Below, in pieces: positions 9,494 to 18,182 of a stretch of DNA of 64,000 bases. The DNA comes from JAEUHZ01 sp964552795 (lineage in GTDB: Bacteria > Planctomycetota > UBA1135 > GCA-002686595). The first letter of the stretch is position 1. Each line of letters starts with the position of its first letter. The notes under the pieces are model-generated. The model saw only the letters and a list, made by a program, of their open reading frames with translations. It was not told where the DNA came from and ran no database searches. The translations under genes were made by a program, and so were the position numbers. The stretch is taken from positions 195,872 to 259,871 of the forward strand of contig CAZKIO010000002.1 in assembly GCA_964552795.1 (NCBI GenBank). Reading direction: 5' to 3'.

Positions 9494-10438
9494 TCAACGC
9501 CGCGCCGCGGCCGGCGCCGGAGCGCGCCACCAGTCGCCCTGCGCCACCTGCCGGATGCCCTCGGCGTAGGGACGCGGCTGCCACCCCAGCTCGTCGACCG
9601 CGTTCGAGATGTCGTGCTCGTGGTGCAGGTTGAAGTACGCGCTGGCGCGCCGCTCCTCGGTCACGTCGGTGAACAGGCCCTTCAAGAGGATCAGGCGGTC
9701 GGCCCACTTCTTCGAGATGTTGCGGCGCTTCACGCCGCCGCCCGCCGCGGCGATCGTGAGATCGAGGAACTCGTTGTAGGGGATGCCCTCGGGCCCGGCG
9801 AGCTCGTAGCAGCAGTCGACGCCGCGGTCGAAGTGGAAGAAGCGCTCGATCGCGTCGATCACGTCGTCCACGTGCACCGGGTTGATCTTCGACATCCCGT
9901 CGTGCGGCACCCAGATCGTGCCGCGCGGCCGCGCGCAGCGGCGCAGGAACTCCGCCGTGTGCCGGTAGTCGCCGACGCCGTACACCAGCGTCGGACGGAA
10001 GCTGCTCCAGGGGATGCCCGAGCCGCGGATCAGCTTCTCCTGCACGCGCTTGCTGTCGCGGTAGTAGCTGTACACCGGCGCGCCGATCACGGCCGAGCTG
10101 ACGACCCAGATCCGGAACGAGCTGTGCGCGCCGCGGCGCGCCTCCTGGAGCAGCGCCTCCGTGCCCTGGATGTTGATCGCGCGCATCTGCTCCTCGCCCA
10201 GGTGGTCGTGCGCGCTGGCGACGTGGATCAGGAGCTCGGATCCGGTGAGGAACCCCTCGAGGCTGGCGGGCTGCGTCAGGTCGCCCGTGTGCACCTCGAT
10301 GGGCCTTCCGGGCGGCTGCTCGACGGCGCCCTCGCGCCCCGGCCGCACGAGGACGCGCAGCTCGTGCCCGGCCTTGGCCATGGCCTTCACGAGGTAGCTT
10401 CCGATGAAGCCCGTGCCGCCGGTGATCGCGATCTTCAT
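9494..10438 (-). CDS. NAD-dependent epimerase/dehydratase (extended SDR)
   Basis: A 314-residue cytoplasmic Rossmann oxidoreductase. The N-terminal nucleotide-binding motif is MKIAITGGTGFIGSYLV, followed by DLTQP near residue 53. The active-site pair is Tyr126 and Lys130 (YRDSK), with a serine at VVSSAV upstream. The length and motifs match extended SDRs acting on nucleotide sugars or related substrates. The ATG at 10438 coincides with the start of the first Rossmann strand. It precedes the lipoprotein protease by only 4 nt. A nucleotide-sugar role would suit the polysaccharide cluster that begins 3 kb away, but the substrate cannot be inferred from the sequence. Confidence 0.88.
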   Translation of the reverse strand: MKIAITGGTGFIGSYLVKAMAKAGHELRVLVRPGREGAVEQPPGRPIEVHTGDLTQPASLEGFLTGSELLIHVASAHDHLGEEQMRAINIQGTEALLQEARRGAHSSFRIWVVSSAVIGAPVYSYYRDSKRVQEKLIRGSGIPWSSFRPTLVYGVGDYRHTAEFLRRCARPRGTIWVPHDGMSKINPVHVDDVIDAIERFFHFDRGVDCCYELAGPEGIPYNEFLDLTIAAAGGGVKRRNISKKWADRLILLKGLFTDVTEERRASAYFNLHHEHDISNAVDELGWQPRPYAEGIRQVAQGDWWRAPAPAAARR

Positions 10439-10505
10439 GGGGTTGGGGCCGGAAGGATACAGCGCGGCGCGGCGAACGCATCCTCGCCGTGCCGGCGACC
10501 GCGCG

Positions 10506-12893
10506 TCAACCGCCGGCGAGGTCGCGCAGCGCTTCGCCCAGGCGGTCCGCCGCCGGCGTGAAGCCCGACGGCAGCTCCTCCACGAAGCGCTCCAGCGCGC
10601 GGCGGTGCGCGCGCGCGGCGGCCTGGGCCGCGGGCGGCACGGCCGCGAGGCCCGGCTCCGCGATCGCCCACTGCAGGACCTCGACGCAGTAGCCGGCGAG
10701 CGCCGAGCGCGGCGCGCGGAACTCGATCACGGGCCGCGCGTCGCGCATCGGTTCGGTGCCGGCGGCGAACGCGCGCAGGCGCGCGTCGTCGGCGACCGCC
10801 AGCGCCGCGATCTCCAGCGGAACGCGGATGCCCAGCGGCGCGAGGTGCGCGGCGATCTTGGGCGGCAGCGGCTCGTCCAGGTAGCGGTCCGCGCGTGCCG
10901 GCGGCGCGCGCGCGCCGATCAGGACCAGGTCGTAGGCCGTGACCCAGGCCGACACGTGCTCGAAGGCCGCGCACCAGGTCGCGGCCACGGTGCGCACGTC
11001 CTCCGTCGACAGCTCGTAGAGCGGCAGCCACTGCGATGCGACGCCGCCGTCGGCGAGGTGCGCTGCCATCGAGCCGAAGTGCTCCAGCGTGTAGAGGTCG
11101 CTCGAACCGCGCGTCCAGGGGTGGACCGGATCGGACGTGACGAGATCCCAGCGCTCGTCCGACGTGGCCAGGCGGTGGCGGCCGTCGGCGATCGTGAGGC
11201 GCACGCGCGGATCGTCGAGCAGGGCGCCGTTCCACTCCGCGAACGCCCGCGCGGCGCGCGCGACGGCCGGCGAGATCTCGGCCACTTCGACGGATTCGAT
11301 CGCCGGCAGGTCGAGCAGCGATCCGGCGGTCATCCCGCTGCCCAGGCCGATCACCAGCGCGCGGCGCACGTCGCCGTGCAAGAGGCCCGGCACGTGGCCG
11401 AGGAGGTACTGCAGGCGGCGATCGACGGCGGCCGTCGAGGCCTCGGCCTTGCCGTTGACGCGGATCGCCACGATGCGCTCGCCGAAGCTGCTGCGCGCCT
11501 CGTGCACCGACGCCGTCGTGTGCGCGTCGTGCGCCAGCACGAGCGGGGGCGGCGCCTCGCGCGGATCGGCCGGCAGCAGCGAGCGGCTGGCGACCGCGAG
11601 CGTCGCCAGCGCGCCGAAGAAGAGCAGCGCGGGACGCGCACGGTCCGCGATCCAGGCCGCGCCAAAGGGCAGGAGCACGGCCGCCGCGATCGCGCCGCGC
11701 GGCCCGAACGCGGGGATCAGGACGAAGGCCGCGCCGAGGCTGCCGACCAGGGCCCCGGCGGTGTTCCAGGTGTAGGTGCGCGCGATCCAGCGCTCGCGCT
11801 CCGCGTCGGGGTGGCGCGCGGCGACCAGGCCCGCGCAGGCCGGCAGCGCGATGCCGAACGCGATCGCCGGCGGCAGCAGGCTCAAACCTGCGAACAAGGC
11901 GTCCGCCAGCCACGCGCGCCAGATCGAAGCGCCCTGGTGTCCGCGGTTCGCGAGGCTCACGAACAGGTCGGGCTCGCCGAGCTGCAGCCGCAACGCGAGC
12001 AGCCCGCCGACGATCAGGAGCGGCGCCGCCACCATGGACAGGAACAGGGCGTAGCGGGCGCGGCGGGCGCGTTCCTCCAGCGCGCTCTCGGGCAGTCCGG
12101 TGCGCGTCCGCCGCGTGGTGAGCTGGCGGCTGCCCAGGCCGATGCCCAGCAGGAACACGCACAGGACGATGCCGAATGCGTACACCGAAGCGCCCGTCAC
12201 CGTGACGAGCAGGCGCAAGAGCGCGATCTCGAGCGCGAGCGCCGCGCACCCCGAGAGCGCCGCGGCGACGAGCAGCGGATCGAAGCGCCGGCCCGTGGGC
12301 TCGGCGGAGGAAACGCGATCCGCCGGCGCGTCGGCCAGCAGATGCCGTGCCAGGAACGCGGCGCACAGCCCCAGGCCCGCGGCCGTCCACAAGGCTCCCG
12401 GCAGGCCGAACAGCGGCATCACGACGAACGGCGCGAGCAGCGCCCCGGCCGCCGCGCCCAGCGTGTTCGCGCCGTAGAAGGCCGAGGTCTCGCTGGTCGC
12501 CTCGGCGCGCGAGCGCACCGCGAGGCGCGCCATGACCGGCACGGTCGCGCCCATGCCCAGCGTCGGCGGCAACAGCAGCAGCACCGCGATCGCCGCTCGT
12601 GCCCCGAGCGATTCGACCGGCGCGAGCTCGGCGAGCACGAACGGCGTCAGCGCGGCCCACGCGGCGACGAGCACCTCGATGCGCACGTACAGCTTCACCG
12701 GGGACGCGGCCGACGCCGCCGCGCGCGCGAACAGCAGCGCGCCCAGGCCCAGGCCCAGGAGGAACACCGACACCACCAGGCCCGCGCCGGCCGCGTCGCT
12801 GCCCAGCACGCGCGCCAGCCAGCGCGCCCACACCGTCTCGGCGATCAGGGCGGCGGCGCCCGAGAGGGCGAAGACGAGGTCGGTGCGGCGCAT
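10506..12893 (-). CDS. Fused membrane/spermidine-synthase-like protein
   Basis: A 795-residue protein. The start is set at ATG 12893, where the first transmembrane helix begins (MRRTDLVFALSGAAALIAET). The N-terminal ~440 residues are a string of hydrophobic helices. The C-terminal half is a class-I SAM-type fold of the polyamine-synthase family. It carries VIGLGSGMTAGSLLD near residue 515, followed by VEVAEISPAVARAA and an acidic VRLTIADGRHRLA and LVTSDPVHPWTRGSS. Such membrane-fused SpeE-like proteins are common, and true aminopropyl transfer has been shown for few of them. Here the link is stronger than usual because a nucleosidase of the MTA/SAH type is divergent from it across 76 nt. What remains open is the substrate: putrescine, another amine, or none. 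Confidence 0.82.
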   Translation of the reverse strand: MRRTDLVFALSGAAALIAETVWARWLARVLGSDAAGAGLVVSVFLLGLGLGALLFARAAASAASPVKLYVRIEVLVAAWAALTPFVLAELAPVESLGARAAIAVLLLLPPTLGMGATVPVMARLAVRSRAEATSETSAFYGANTLGAAAGALLAPFVVMPLFGLPGALWTAAGLGLCAAFLARHLLADAPADRVSSAEPTGRRFDPLLVAAALSGCAALALEIALLRLLVTVTGASVYAFGIVLCVFLLGIGLGSRQLTTRRTRTGLPESALEERARRARYALFLSMVAAPLLIVGGLLALRLQLGEPDLFVSLANRGHQGASIWRAWLADALFAGLSLLPPAIAFGIALPACAGLVAARHPDAERERWIARTYTWNTAGALVGSLGAAFVLIPAFGPRGAIAAAVLLPFGAAWIADRARPALLFFGALATLAVASRSLLPADPREAPPPLVLAHDAHTTASVHEARSSFGERIVAIRVNGKAEASTAAVDRRLQYLLGHVPGLLHGDVRRALVIGLGSGMTAGSLLDLPAIESVEVAEISPAVARAARAFAEWNGALLDDPRVRLTIADGRHRLATSDERWDLVTSDPVHPWTRGSSDLYTLEHFGSMAAHLADGGVASQWLPLYELSTEDVRTVAATWCAAFEHVSAWVTAYDLVLIGARAPPARADRYLDEPLPPKIAAHLAPLGIRVPLEIAALAVADDARLRAFAAGTEPMRDARPVIEFRAPRSALAGYCVEVLQWAIAEPGLAAVPPAAQAAARAHRRALERFVEELPSGFTPAADRLGEALRDLAGG

Positions 12894-12969
12894 GCGGCGC
12901 GCCAGCGTAGCGGGGCCGGGCCGCCGAACGCTCCACGCTTTCGGGTCCGCGCGCCTAGGATGTGCGCCG
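12894..12969. promoter_or_regulatory. Divergent promoter region (spermidine-synthase-like / nucleosidase)
   Basis: A 76-nt spacer between two divergent start codons. It must carry at least the promoters and leader of one or both genes. I cannot point to specific -35/-10 elements. Confidence 0.4.
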
Positions 12970-13695
12970 ATGACCCCGGGCCAACAGCAGGGCGGCACGG
13001 ACGGCGCGCCGGGCGCGGTCGGCGTTCTGTGCGCGCTGCCCGAGGAGTCGGGCATGCTGCGCGACGGCGCACGGAGCCTCGGGCGCCGTCAGGGGATCGA
13101 AGTCCACTCCGCGACGCTCGGCGCGCACCGGGTCCTCTTGTGCGTCAGCGGCGTCGGCAAGGTGCGCGCGGCGCACGCGGCGTCGGTGCTCGTGGAGGCC
13201 GGAGCGACGCGCGCGCTGCTGGTCGTGGGAACGTGCGGCGGGCTGCGTCAAGACCTCGCGCCGGGCACGCTCGTGCACTGCACCGTCGCGGCGCAGACGG
13301 ATCTGGGAGTGCGCGACGGGCGGGAACAAATTTCCGACCCCATGTTGCGCGCAGCGTGGCAGCGCGCATGCCCCGGCCCCGAGGGCTGGTTCCTCACCGC
13401 CGACCGCGCCGTGCTGTCCTTGTGGCGGCGCCTGCGCCTCGCGCGCGCGTTCGCCGGCCCCTGCGTGGCCGACATGGAAACGGCGGCGGCGGCCGTGGTG
13501 GCGCGCGCCGCGGGCGTGCCCTGGGCGGCGTTGCGCGCCGTGACCGACCGGGCGACGGGCGCCGGGGCCGCCAGCTTCCGCCGGCACTTCCCAACCCAGG
13601 CGGGGCGGGCTGCCGATACGGTCCAGAGCCTGCTCGAGCACCTGGACCGGGACCCCGGCGCGCCTTCCGTGGCCTCCCGGTCGGGATCCCGGTAG
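12970..13695 (+). CDS. Nucleoside phosphorylase/MTA-SAH nucleosidase-like protein
   Basis: A 241-residue PNP/UDP-phosphorylase-family protein. The ATG at 12970 (MTPGQQQGG) precedes the first core strand VGVLCALPEESGML. Key features are VSGVGKVRAAHAA, the VVGTCGGLRQDLAPGT glycine loop, VADMETAAAAVVA (the glutamate normally binding ribose) and LRAVTDRATG with the aspartate in the usual general-acid place. These fit an enzyme cleaving N-glycosidic bonds of MTA, SAH or a related nucleoside, although the DMETAA variant is not the textbook MTAN DMEGAA. A hopanoid-type phosphorylase is an alternative. It is divergent from a spermidine-synthase-like gene whose by-product would be MTA. Confidence 0.78.
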   Translation: MTPGQQQGGTDGAPGAVGVLCALPEESGMLRDGARSLGRRQGIEVHSATLGAHRVLLCVSGVGKVRAAHAASVLVEAGATRALLVVGTCGGLRQDLAPGTLVHCTVAAQTDLGVRDGREQISDPMLRAAWQRACPGPEGWFLTADRAVLSLWRRLRLARAFAGPCVADMETAAAAVVARAAGVPWAALRAVTDRATGAGAASFRRHFPTQAGRAADTVQSLLEHLDRDPGAPSVASRSGSR

Positions 13696-13755
13696 GATCT
13701 CCCACCTGCTCGCCGGGCCGGTCCCAAGCCCCGTGATCCCCACCGACCGACCGCG

Positions 13756-15291
13756 ATGCGATCGCCTCCCCAAGCCGCCGGGGACGCTTTCACGGGCACT
13801 GCGCAGGAGTCCGTGAGCCTCACCGGCACCTTCCTGCGACGGAACTTCGAGCCCGTCGTGTTGTCCGTCCAGGTGGTCGTCGACCTCCTGGTGCTGCTCC
13901 TGGCGTGCTGGCTGGGGTACCTCGTCGGCGAGCGGCTGGGCGGCCTGGGACCGGAGGTGCGGCCGGAGCTGTACCAGAAGCTCTCGGCGCTGATCGCCGC
14001 CGTGTGCCTCGTGACGTTCCACTCGTTCGGGCTGTACAAGCCGACGAAGTCGCTGCTCAACATCCAGGAGTTCCAGGCGATCTTCAAGAGCACGGCGGTG
14101 GCGTTCCTCGTGCTGTTCACGCTGATCGTCTACCTGCACAGCACGCAGCAGACGGCGGCGGGCCCCGTGTTCGAGGTGCTGGTGCCGCTGCACCGCATCA
14201 TCGACCTGGACATCAACCCCAACACGGTCTCGCGCCTCACGCTGCTGGTGACGTTCGGGCTGATCCTGGTGCTGACCTGCGCGAGCCGCTTCTTCGCGTT
14301 CCGCACCATCCAGCAGCTTCACCGGCGCGGCATCGGCAACCGCAACGTGCTGGTGTTCGGCGCCGGCGCGACCGGACGCAAGCTGCAGCGCAAGTTCATG
14401 GTCGTGCCGACGCTGGGGCTCAACCTGGTCGGCTTCGTCGACGACGATCCGGACCAGCGCGACCCGGGGATCGAGCGCGGCCGCATCCTGGGCGGGTTCC
14501 AGGACCTGGAGCGCCTGGTGGGGGTGCACAAGGTCAGCGAAGTCTTCGTGGCGATGCCCGAGGCCCCCGAGGACGCGGTGATGCGCATCGTGGCCGAGTG
14601 CGAGCGCCTGGGCGTCGTGTACAAGATCGTCCCGCGCTTCTACCACCTGCTGGCGTTCAAGGTGAAGATCGACTCCCTGGACTCGATCCCGCTGATCACG
14701 CGGCCCGACCGCCGGCCGGGCCTCCTGCAGAACGTCGGCCGGCGCGTGCTGGACCTCGTCACCGCGACGGCGGTGATCATCCTGGCCACGCCGGTCCTCT
14801 TGATCACCGCGATCCTGATCAAGCGCGAGTCGCCGGGCCCCGTGTTCTTCGTGCAGAACCGGATCGGCAAGGACGGGCGCCCGTTCCCGATGATCAAGTT
14901 CCGCACGATGCACACGCACGCGTCGGGCGACGCGCTGACGCCGCGCTCGCCCTACGACCCGCGCATCACGCGCATCGGACGCTGGCTGCGCCGCTACAGC
15001 TTCGACGAGCTCCCGCAGTTCTTCAACGTGCTCGCCGGCCACATGAGCATCGTCGGGCCGCGGCCCGAGATGCGCTTCATCGTCGAGCAGTACGGGCCGC
15101 TCGAACGCGAGCGCCTGCGCGTCAAGCCGGGGATCACGGGACTGTGGCAGATCTCCTACGCGCGCGCCGCGGCGATCCACGAGAACCTGGACTACGACCT
15201 GTACTACGTCGAGCACCAGTCGCTCCTCCTCGACGTCGTGATCATCGCCCTGACCGGGTTCGCGGTGGCCAAGGGGACGGGAGCCTACTGA
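13756..15291 (+). CDS. Polyprenyl-phosphate sugar-1-phosphate transferase (exopolysaccharide initiation)
   Basis: A 511-residue membrane enzyme that would start a surface polysaccharide by moving a sugar-1-phosphate from a nucleotide sugar to undecaprenyl phosphate at the inner membrane. The N-terminal part has several transmembrane helices (for example VVLSVQVVVDLLVLLLACWL). The middle is a CoA-binding-like Rossmann segment (NVLVFGAGATGRKLQRKF, then LVGFVDDDPDQRD). The C-terminus is a classical Bac_transf domain: KRESPGPVFFVQNRIGKDGR, FPMIKFRTM, FDELPQFFNVLAGHMSIVGP, RPE and KPGITGLWQI. This is the WcaJ/EpsE-like architecture. It is the first gene of the glycosyltransferase run, 14 nt before the next start. 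Confidence 0.94.
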   Translation: MRSPPQAAGDAFTGTAQESVSLTGTFLRRNFEPVVLSVQVVVDLLVLLLACWLGYLVGERLGGLGPEVRPELYQKLSALIAAVCLVTFHSFGLYKPTKSLLNIQEFQAIFKSTAVAFLVLFTLIVYLHSTQQTAAGPVFEVLVPLHRIIDLDINPNTVSRLTLLVTFGLILVLTCASRFFAFRTIQQLHRRGIGNRNVLVFGAGATGRKLQRKFMVVPTLGLNLVGFVDDDPDQRDPGIERGRILGGFQDLERLVGVHKVSEVFVAMPEAPEDAVMRIVAECERLGVVYKIVPRFYHLLAFKVKIDSLDSIPLITRPDRRPGLLQNVGRRVLDLVTATAVIILATPVLLITAILIKRESPGPVFFVQNRIGKDGRPFPMIKFRTMHTHASGDALTPRSPYDPRITRIGRWLRRYSFDELPQFFNVLAGHMSIVGPRPEMRFIVEQYGPLERERLRVKPGITGLWQISYARAAAIHENLDYDLYYVEHQSLLLDVVIIALTGFAVAKGTGAY

Positions 15292-15305
15292 GGGCTCGCG
15301 ACACC

Positions 15306-16439
15306 GTGCGCGTCCTGCACGTGATGGAGTGCACGATCGGGGGCACCCGCCGGCACCTGGTCGACGTGTGCGCCGGCCAGCGCGCCGCCGGCCTGGACGT
15401 GGCCGTCGCGGCGTCCGCGCTGCGGCAGCCCGACTTCGAGCAGGACCTCGCGCGCCTCGCGCAGCAGGGCGTGCGCGTCCATCGCGTGCCGATGGTGCGC
15501 GCGATCGCGCCCTGGCGCGACCTCTCGGACCTGCGCGCGCTGACGCGCGTGCTGCGGCAGGAGCGGCCCGATGTGGTGCACACGCACTCCAGCAAGGCGG
15601 GTGCGCTGGGGCGCGCCGCGTCGCTCCTCACCGGGATCGGCGCGCGCGTCCACACCCCGCACACGTTCGCGTTCCTGTTCGACGCCATGTTCTCGGCGCC
15701 CAAGCGCGCGCTGTTCCGTCGCATCGAGCGGTCGCTGGGCCGGCGCACGGACCGCATCGTCGCGGTGAGCGGGGGAGAGGCGCGCACGATGGCCGACTCC
15801 GGCGTGGTCGATCCCGCGCGGATCCGCGTCGTCGAGAGCGGCATCGATCCCGCGCCGTGGCTCGACGCGCGCCCCGTGCCGCGCGCCGAGCTGTGCGGGC
15901 GTCCCGCAGCGCCGCTCCTGGCCGTGGTCGGCCTCCTGAACGTGGCCAAGGGACAGGACCTCTTGCTCGACGCGCTGGCGAGCCCGGGGCTCGACGAACT
16001 GCAGGTGATCGTCGTGGGCCACGGCGAGGACGAGGCGGCCCTGCGGGCGCGGTGCGCGCGACTGGGCCTGGACGCGCGCGTGCGCTTCCTGGGCTTTCGC
16101 CGCGACGTGCCGGGGCTGCTCGCCGCCGCCGACGCGCTCGTGCTGCCCTCGCGCTGGGAGGGGATGCCCTACGCCGTGCTCGAGGCGATGGCCAGCGCGC
16201 GCACGGTCGTCGCGACGCCGGTCGACGGCGCGCGCGACCTGGTCGAGCACGGCGCGACGGGCATCCTGGCGCGCGCGATCGCCGCGGACGCGCTGGCCGA
16301 CGCGCTGCGCGCCTGGCTCGCGCTGGGGCCCGGGCGGCGCGCGGCGATGGGCGCGACGGCGCGGGAGCGCCTGCTGGCCGCGCACACCGACGCGGCGATG
16401 ATCGCGGGCCTGGCGCGCGTGTACGCGGAGGTCGTGTGA
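15306..16439 (+). CDS. GT4-like glycosyltransferase 1
   Basis: A 377-residue cytoplasmic GT-B glycosyltransferase. The GTG at 15306 gives MRVLHVMECTIGGTRRHLVD, whose GG loop is the usual acceptor-side motif of GT4 enzymes. The donor-site E-x7-E motif appears as SRWEGMPYAVLEAMAS. The middle carries LLAVVGLLNVAKGQDLLLDA. It probably adds one sugar to the lipid-linked repeat initiated by the preceding gene, from which it is separated by 14 nt. Its stop codon is overlapped by the start of the next GT, so the pair is translationally coupled. Sugar donor and linkage cannot be read from the sequence. Confidence 0.9.
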   Translation: MRVLHVMECTIGGTRRHLVDVCAGQRAAGLDVAVAASALRQPDFEQDLARLAQQGVRVHRVPMVRAIAPWRDLSDLRALTRVLRQERPDVVHTHSSKAGALGRAASLLTGIGARVHTPHTFAFLFDAMFSAPKRALFRRIERSLGRRTDRIVAVSGGEARTMADSGVVDPARIRVVESGIDPAPWLDARPVPRAELCGRPAAPLLAVVGLLNVAKGQDLLLDALASPGLDELQVIVVGHGEDEAALRARCARLGLDARVRFLGFRRDVPGLLAAADALVLPSRWEGMPYAVLEAMASARTVVATPVDGARDLVEHGATGILARAIAADALADALRAWLALGPGRRAAMGATARERLLAAHTDAAMIAGLARVYAEVV

Positions 16440-17539
16440 GGGTCCTGCACTTCATCACGACGCTCGACGTGGGCGGCGCCGAGATGCACCTGCTCGCGCA
16501 GGTGCGCGGGCAGGTCGCCGCGGGACACGCCGTGAGCGTCGCCTGGTGGAAGGGCGCGGGGTCGCTGGCGCCTGAGTTCGCCGCCGCCGGGGCGCACGTC
16601 GCGGGGCGCTTGTCGTTCGCCGGCCTGCTGCGCGCGCTGCGCTCCGCCGACCTCGTGCACACGCACCTGCTCAAGGCCGACGCCGCGGGAGCGCTCGCGG
16701 CGCTCGCGACCGGTCGCCGCCGCCGGCTGGTGAGCAGCAAGCACAACGACGAGCAGATCCTGCGCCGGCCCTGGGTGTCGCGCGTGCACGGCTGGCTGGG
16801 CAACGTCCCCGAGCGCGTGATCGTGCTCTCCGACCACGTCGGCCGCTTCGTCCGCCAGTTCGGGCGTGTCGACGCGGCGCGCATGCGGCGCATCTACTAC
16901 GGTCTGGACCCGGCCCCCTTCGCCGCCGCGCGCACGGCTCCCGCGGACCGGCGCCGCGAGCTGCGCGCGTCATTCGGCTTCCAGGAGCAGGACACCGTCA
17001 TGGTGTGCGTCGCGCGCTTCGCGCCCCAGAAGGCGCACGACGTGCTGCTGCGCGCGTTCGCGGCCGCGCGCGGCAAGGAGCCGGGCCTGCGCCTGCTCCT
17101 GGTCGGCGACGATCCGTTCGGCGACGGGCGCGAGCGCGCGCAGGCGCTGGCCGGCGAGCTGGGGCTGGGCGGCGCGTGCGTCTTCGCCGGGATCCGCCGC
17201 GACGTCCCGGCGTTGATGGCGGCTTCCGAACTGTTCGTGATGTGCTCCCTGTGGGAGGGCCTGGGCCTCGTGTTTCTCGAGGCGATGGCGACCGGATTGC
17301 CGGTGCTGGCGACGGACGTCTCCGCCGTGCCCGAGGTCGTCGTCCACGGCGAGACGGGCGTGCTCGTGCCGCCGGCCGACGACGCCGCGCTGGCCGCGGC
17401 GATGGTGGATCTCGCGCGCGATCCGGACCGGCGCGCGCGGCTGGGACGCGCGGGCGTCGAGCGGGTGCGCGCGCGCTTCGGCCTGGAACGGATGGTCCAG
17501 GAGACCTTGGCCGTCTACGGCGAGCTGCCCGGCGCCTGA
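16436..17539 (+). CDS. GT4-like glycosyltransferase 2
   Basis: A 367-residue GT-B glycosyltransferase. The start is GTG 16436 inside a GTGA overlap with the previous stop, giving MRVLHFITTLDVGGAEMHLL with the typical GGAE acceptor loop. The nucleotide-sugar side is visible as CSLWEGLGLVFLEAMATG (E-x7-E), and an R-F-x-x-Q-K signature is present as VARFAPQKAHDVLL. It most likely extends the same surface glycan. The coupling to its neighbour and the absence of its own leader suggest one polycistronic message from 13756. A short gap and a DUF5658-type gene follow. Confidence 0.9.
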   Translation: MRVLHFITTLDVGGAEMHLLAQVRGQVAAGHAVSVAWWKGAGSLAPEFAAAGAHVAGRLSFAGLLRALRSADLVHTHLLKADAAGALAALATGRRRRLVSSKHNDEQILRRPWVSRVHGWLGNVPERVIVLSDHVGRFVRQFGRVDAARMRRIYYGLDPAPFAAARTAPADRRRELRASFGFQEQDTVMVCVARFAPQKAHDVLLRAFAAARGKEPGLRLLLVGDDPFGDGRERAQALAGELGLGGACVFAGIRRDVPALMAASELFVMCSLWEGLGLVFLEAMATGLPVLATDVSAVPEVVVHGETGVLVPPADDAALAAAMVDLARDPDRRARLGRAGVERVRARFGLERMVQETLAVYGELPGA

Positions 17540-17604
17540 GGCTCCCGGGCCCGGCCCCGCGGCTTGTGCGCGGCGCGCCTCCGGTCGGCCCCCGCGGACG
17601 GCCG

Positions 17605-18102
17605 ATGGATTCCTTCCTGCCCGGACCGGGCGGGAAGCGCATGCAGGGCCTGCTCCCGATCCCGTCCGACGCCGACGCTCCCGAACAGCGGCGCGGCGCG
17701 GATCGTCGGCGGCGGCCGACGCCGCGCTTCTCGATGTTCGCACTGCGCGGCGGCCGGCGCCGCGGCGCGCGGCGCGAGCACGAGCGGGAGGGCAGCTTCA
17801 TCGACGTCTACCCCTCGGGTCTCCTGCTGGCGATCCTGTGGGTCGTGCTGATGAACGCCTGCGACAGCTTCTTCACGCTGATCCACCTGCAGGGCGGCGG
17901 CACCGAGGTGAACCCCGTCGCGGCGATGCTGCTCAACACCGGGCGCACCGGATTCGTCGTGCTGAAGTCGGGCGTGATCGCCACGGCGCTGCTGGTGCTG
18001 TGCGTGCACAAGAACTTCCACCTGGCGCGTGTGGGACTGTGGGCGGCGGCCGGCGCCTACACCCTGCTCTTCGCGTACCACCTCCTGCTGTTCGTGATCT
18101 GA
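17605..18102 (+). CDS. DUF5658-type small membrane protein
   Basis: A 165-residue protein from ATG 17605; a second ATG at 17641 is possible. The N-terminal ~65 residues are arginine-rich, with GADRRRRPTPRFSMFALRGG and then RRRGARREHEREG. The rest has three hydrophobic helices (SGLLLAILWVVLMNACDSFF, GFVVLKSGVIATALLVLCVH, LWAAAGAYTLLFAYHLLLFV) with TLIHLQGGGTEVNPVAAML between the first two. This pattern (DRRxRPTP plus an N-A-x-DxxxT first helix and a G-x-x-E-x-NP loop) matches DUF5658 proteins as I know them. The function is not known. It follows the second GT by 65 nt and precedes the kinase gene; I infer no role in polysaccharide synthesis. Confidence 0.75.
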   Translation: MDSFLPGPGGKRMQGLLPIPSDADAPEQRRGADRRRRPTPRFSMFALRGGRRRGARREHEREGSFIDVYPSGLLLAILWVVLMNACDSFFTLIHLQGGGTEVNPVAAMLLNTGRTGFVVLKSGVIATALLVLCVHKNFHLARVGLWAAAGAYTLLFAYHLLLFVI

Positions 18103-18115
18103 GCGCTGCCGCGAT

Positions 18116-18136
18116 GGCCCGGCGCCGCGCGGGGCC
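18116..18136 (+). terminator. Weak terminator-like hairpin after the DUF5658-type gene
   Basis: GGCCC/GGGCC inverted repeat around an 11-nt loop, 13 nt past the stop codon and with no T-run. It could be chance in such GC-rich DNA. Confidence 0.2.
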
Positions 18137-18182
18137 GTAGGCTGGACGCCGCCGCGCCGCATCCCGCGCGGTCCACCCTGCG

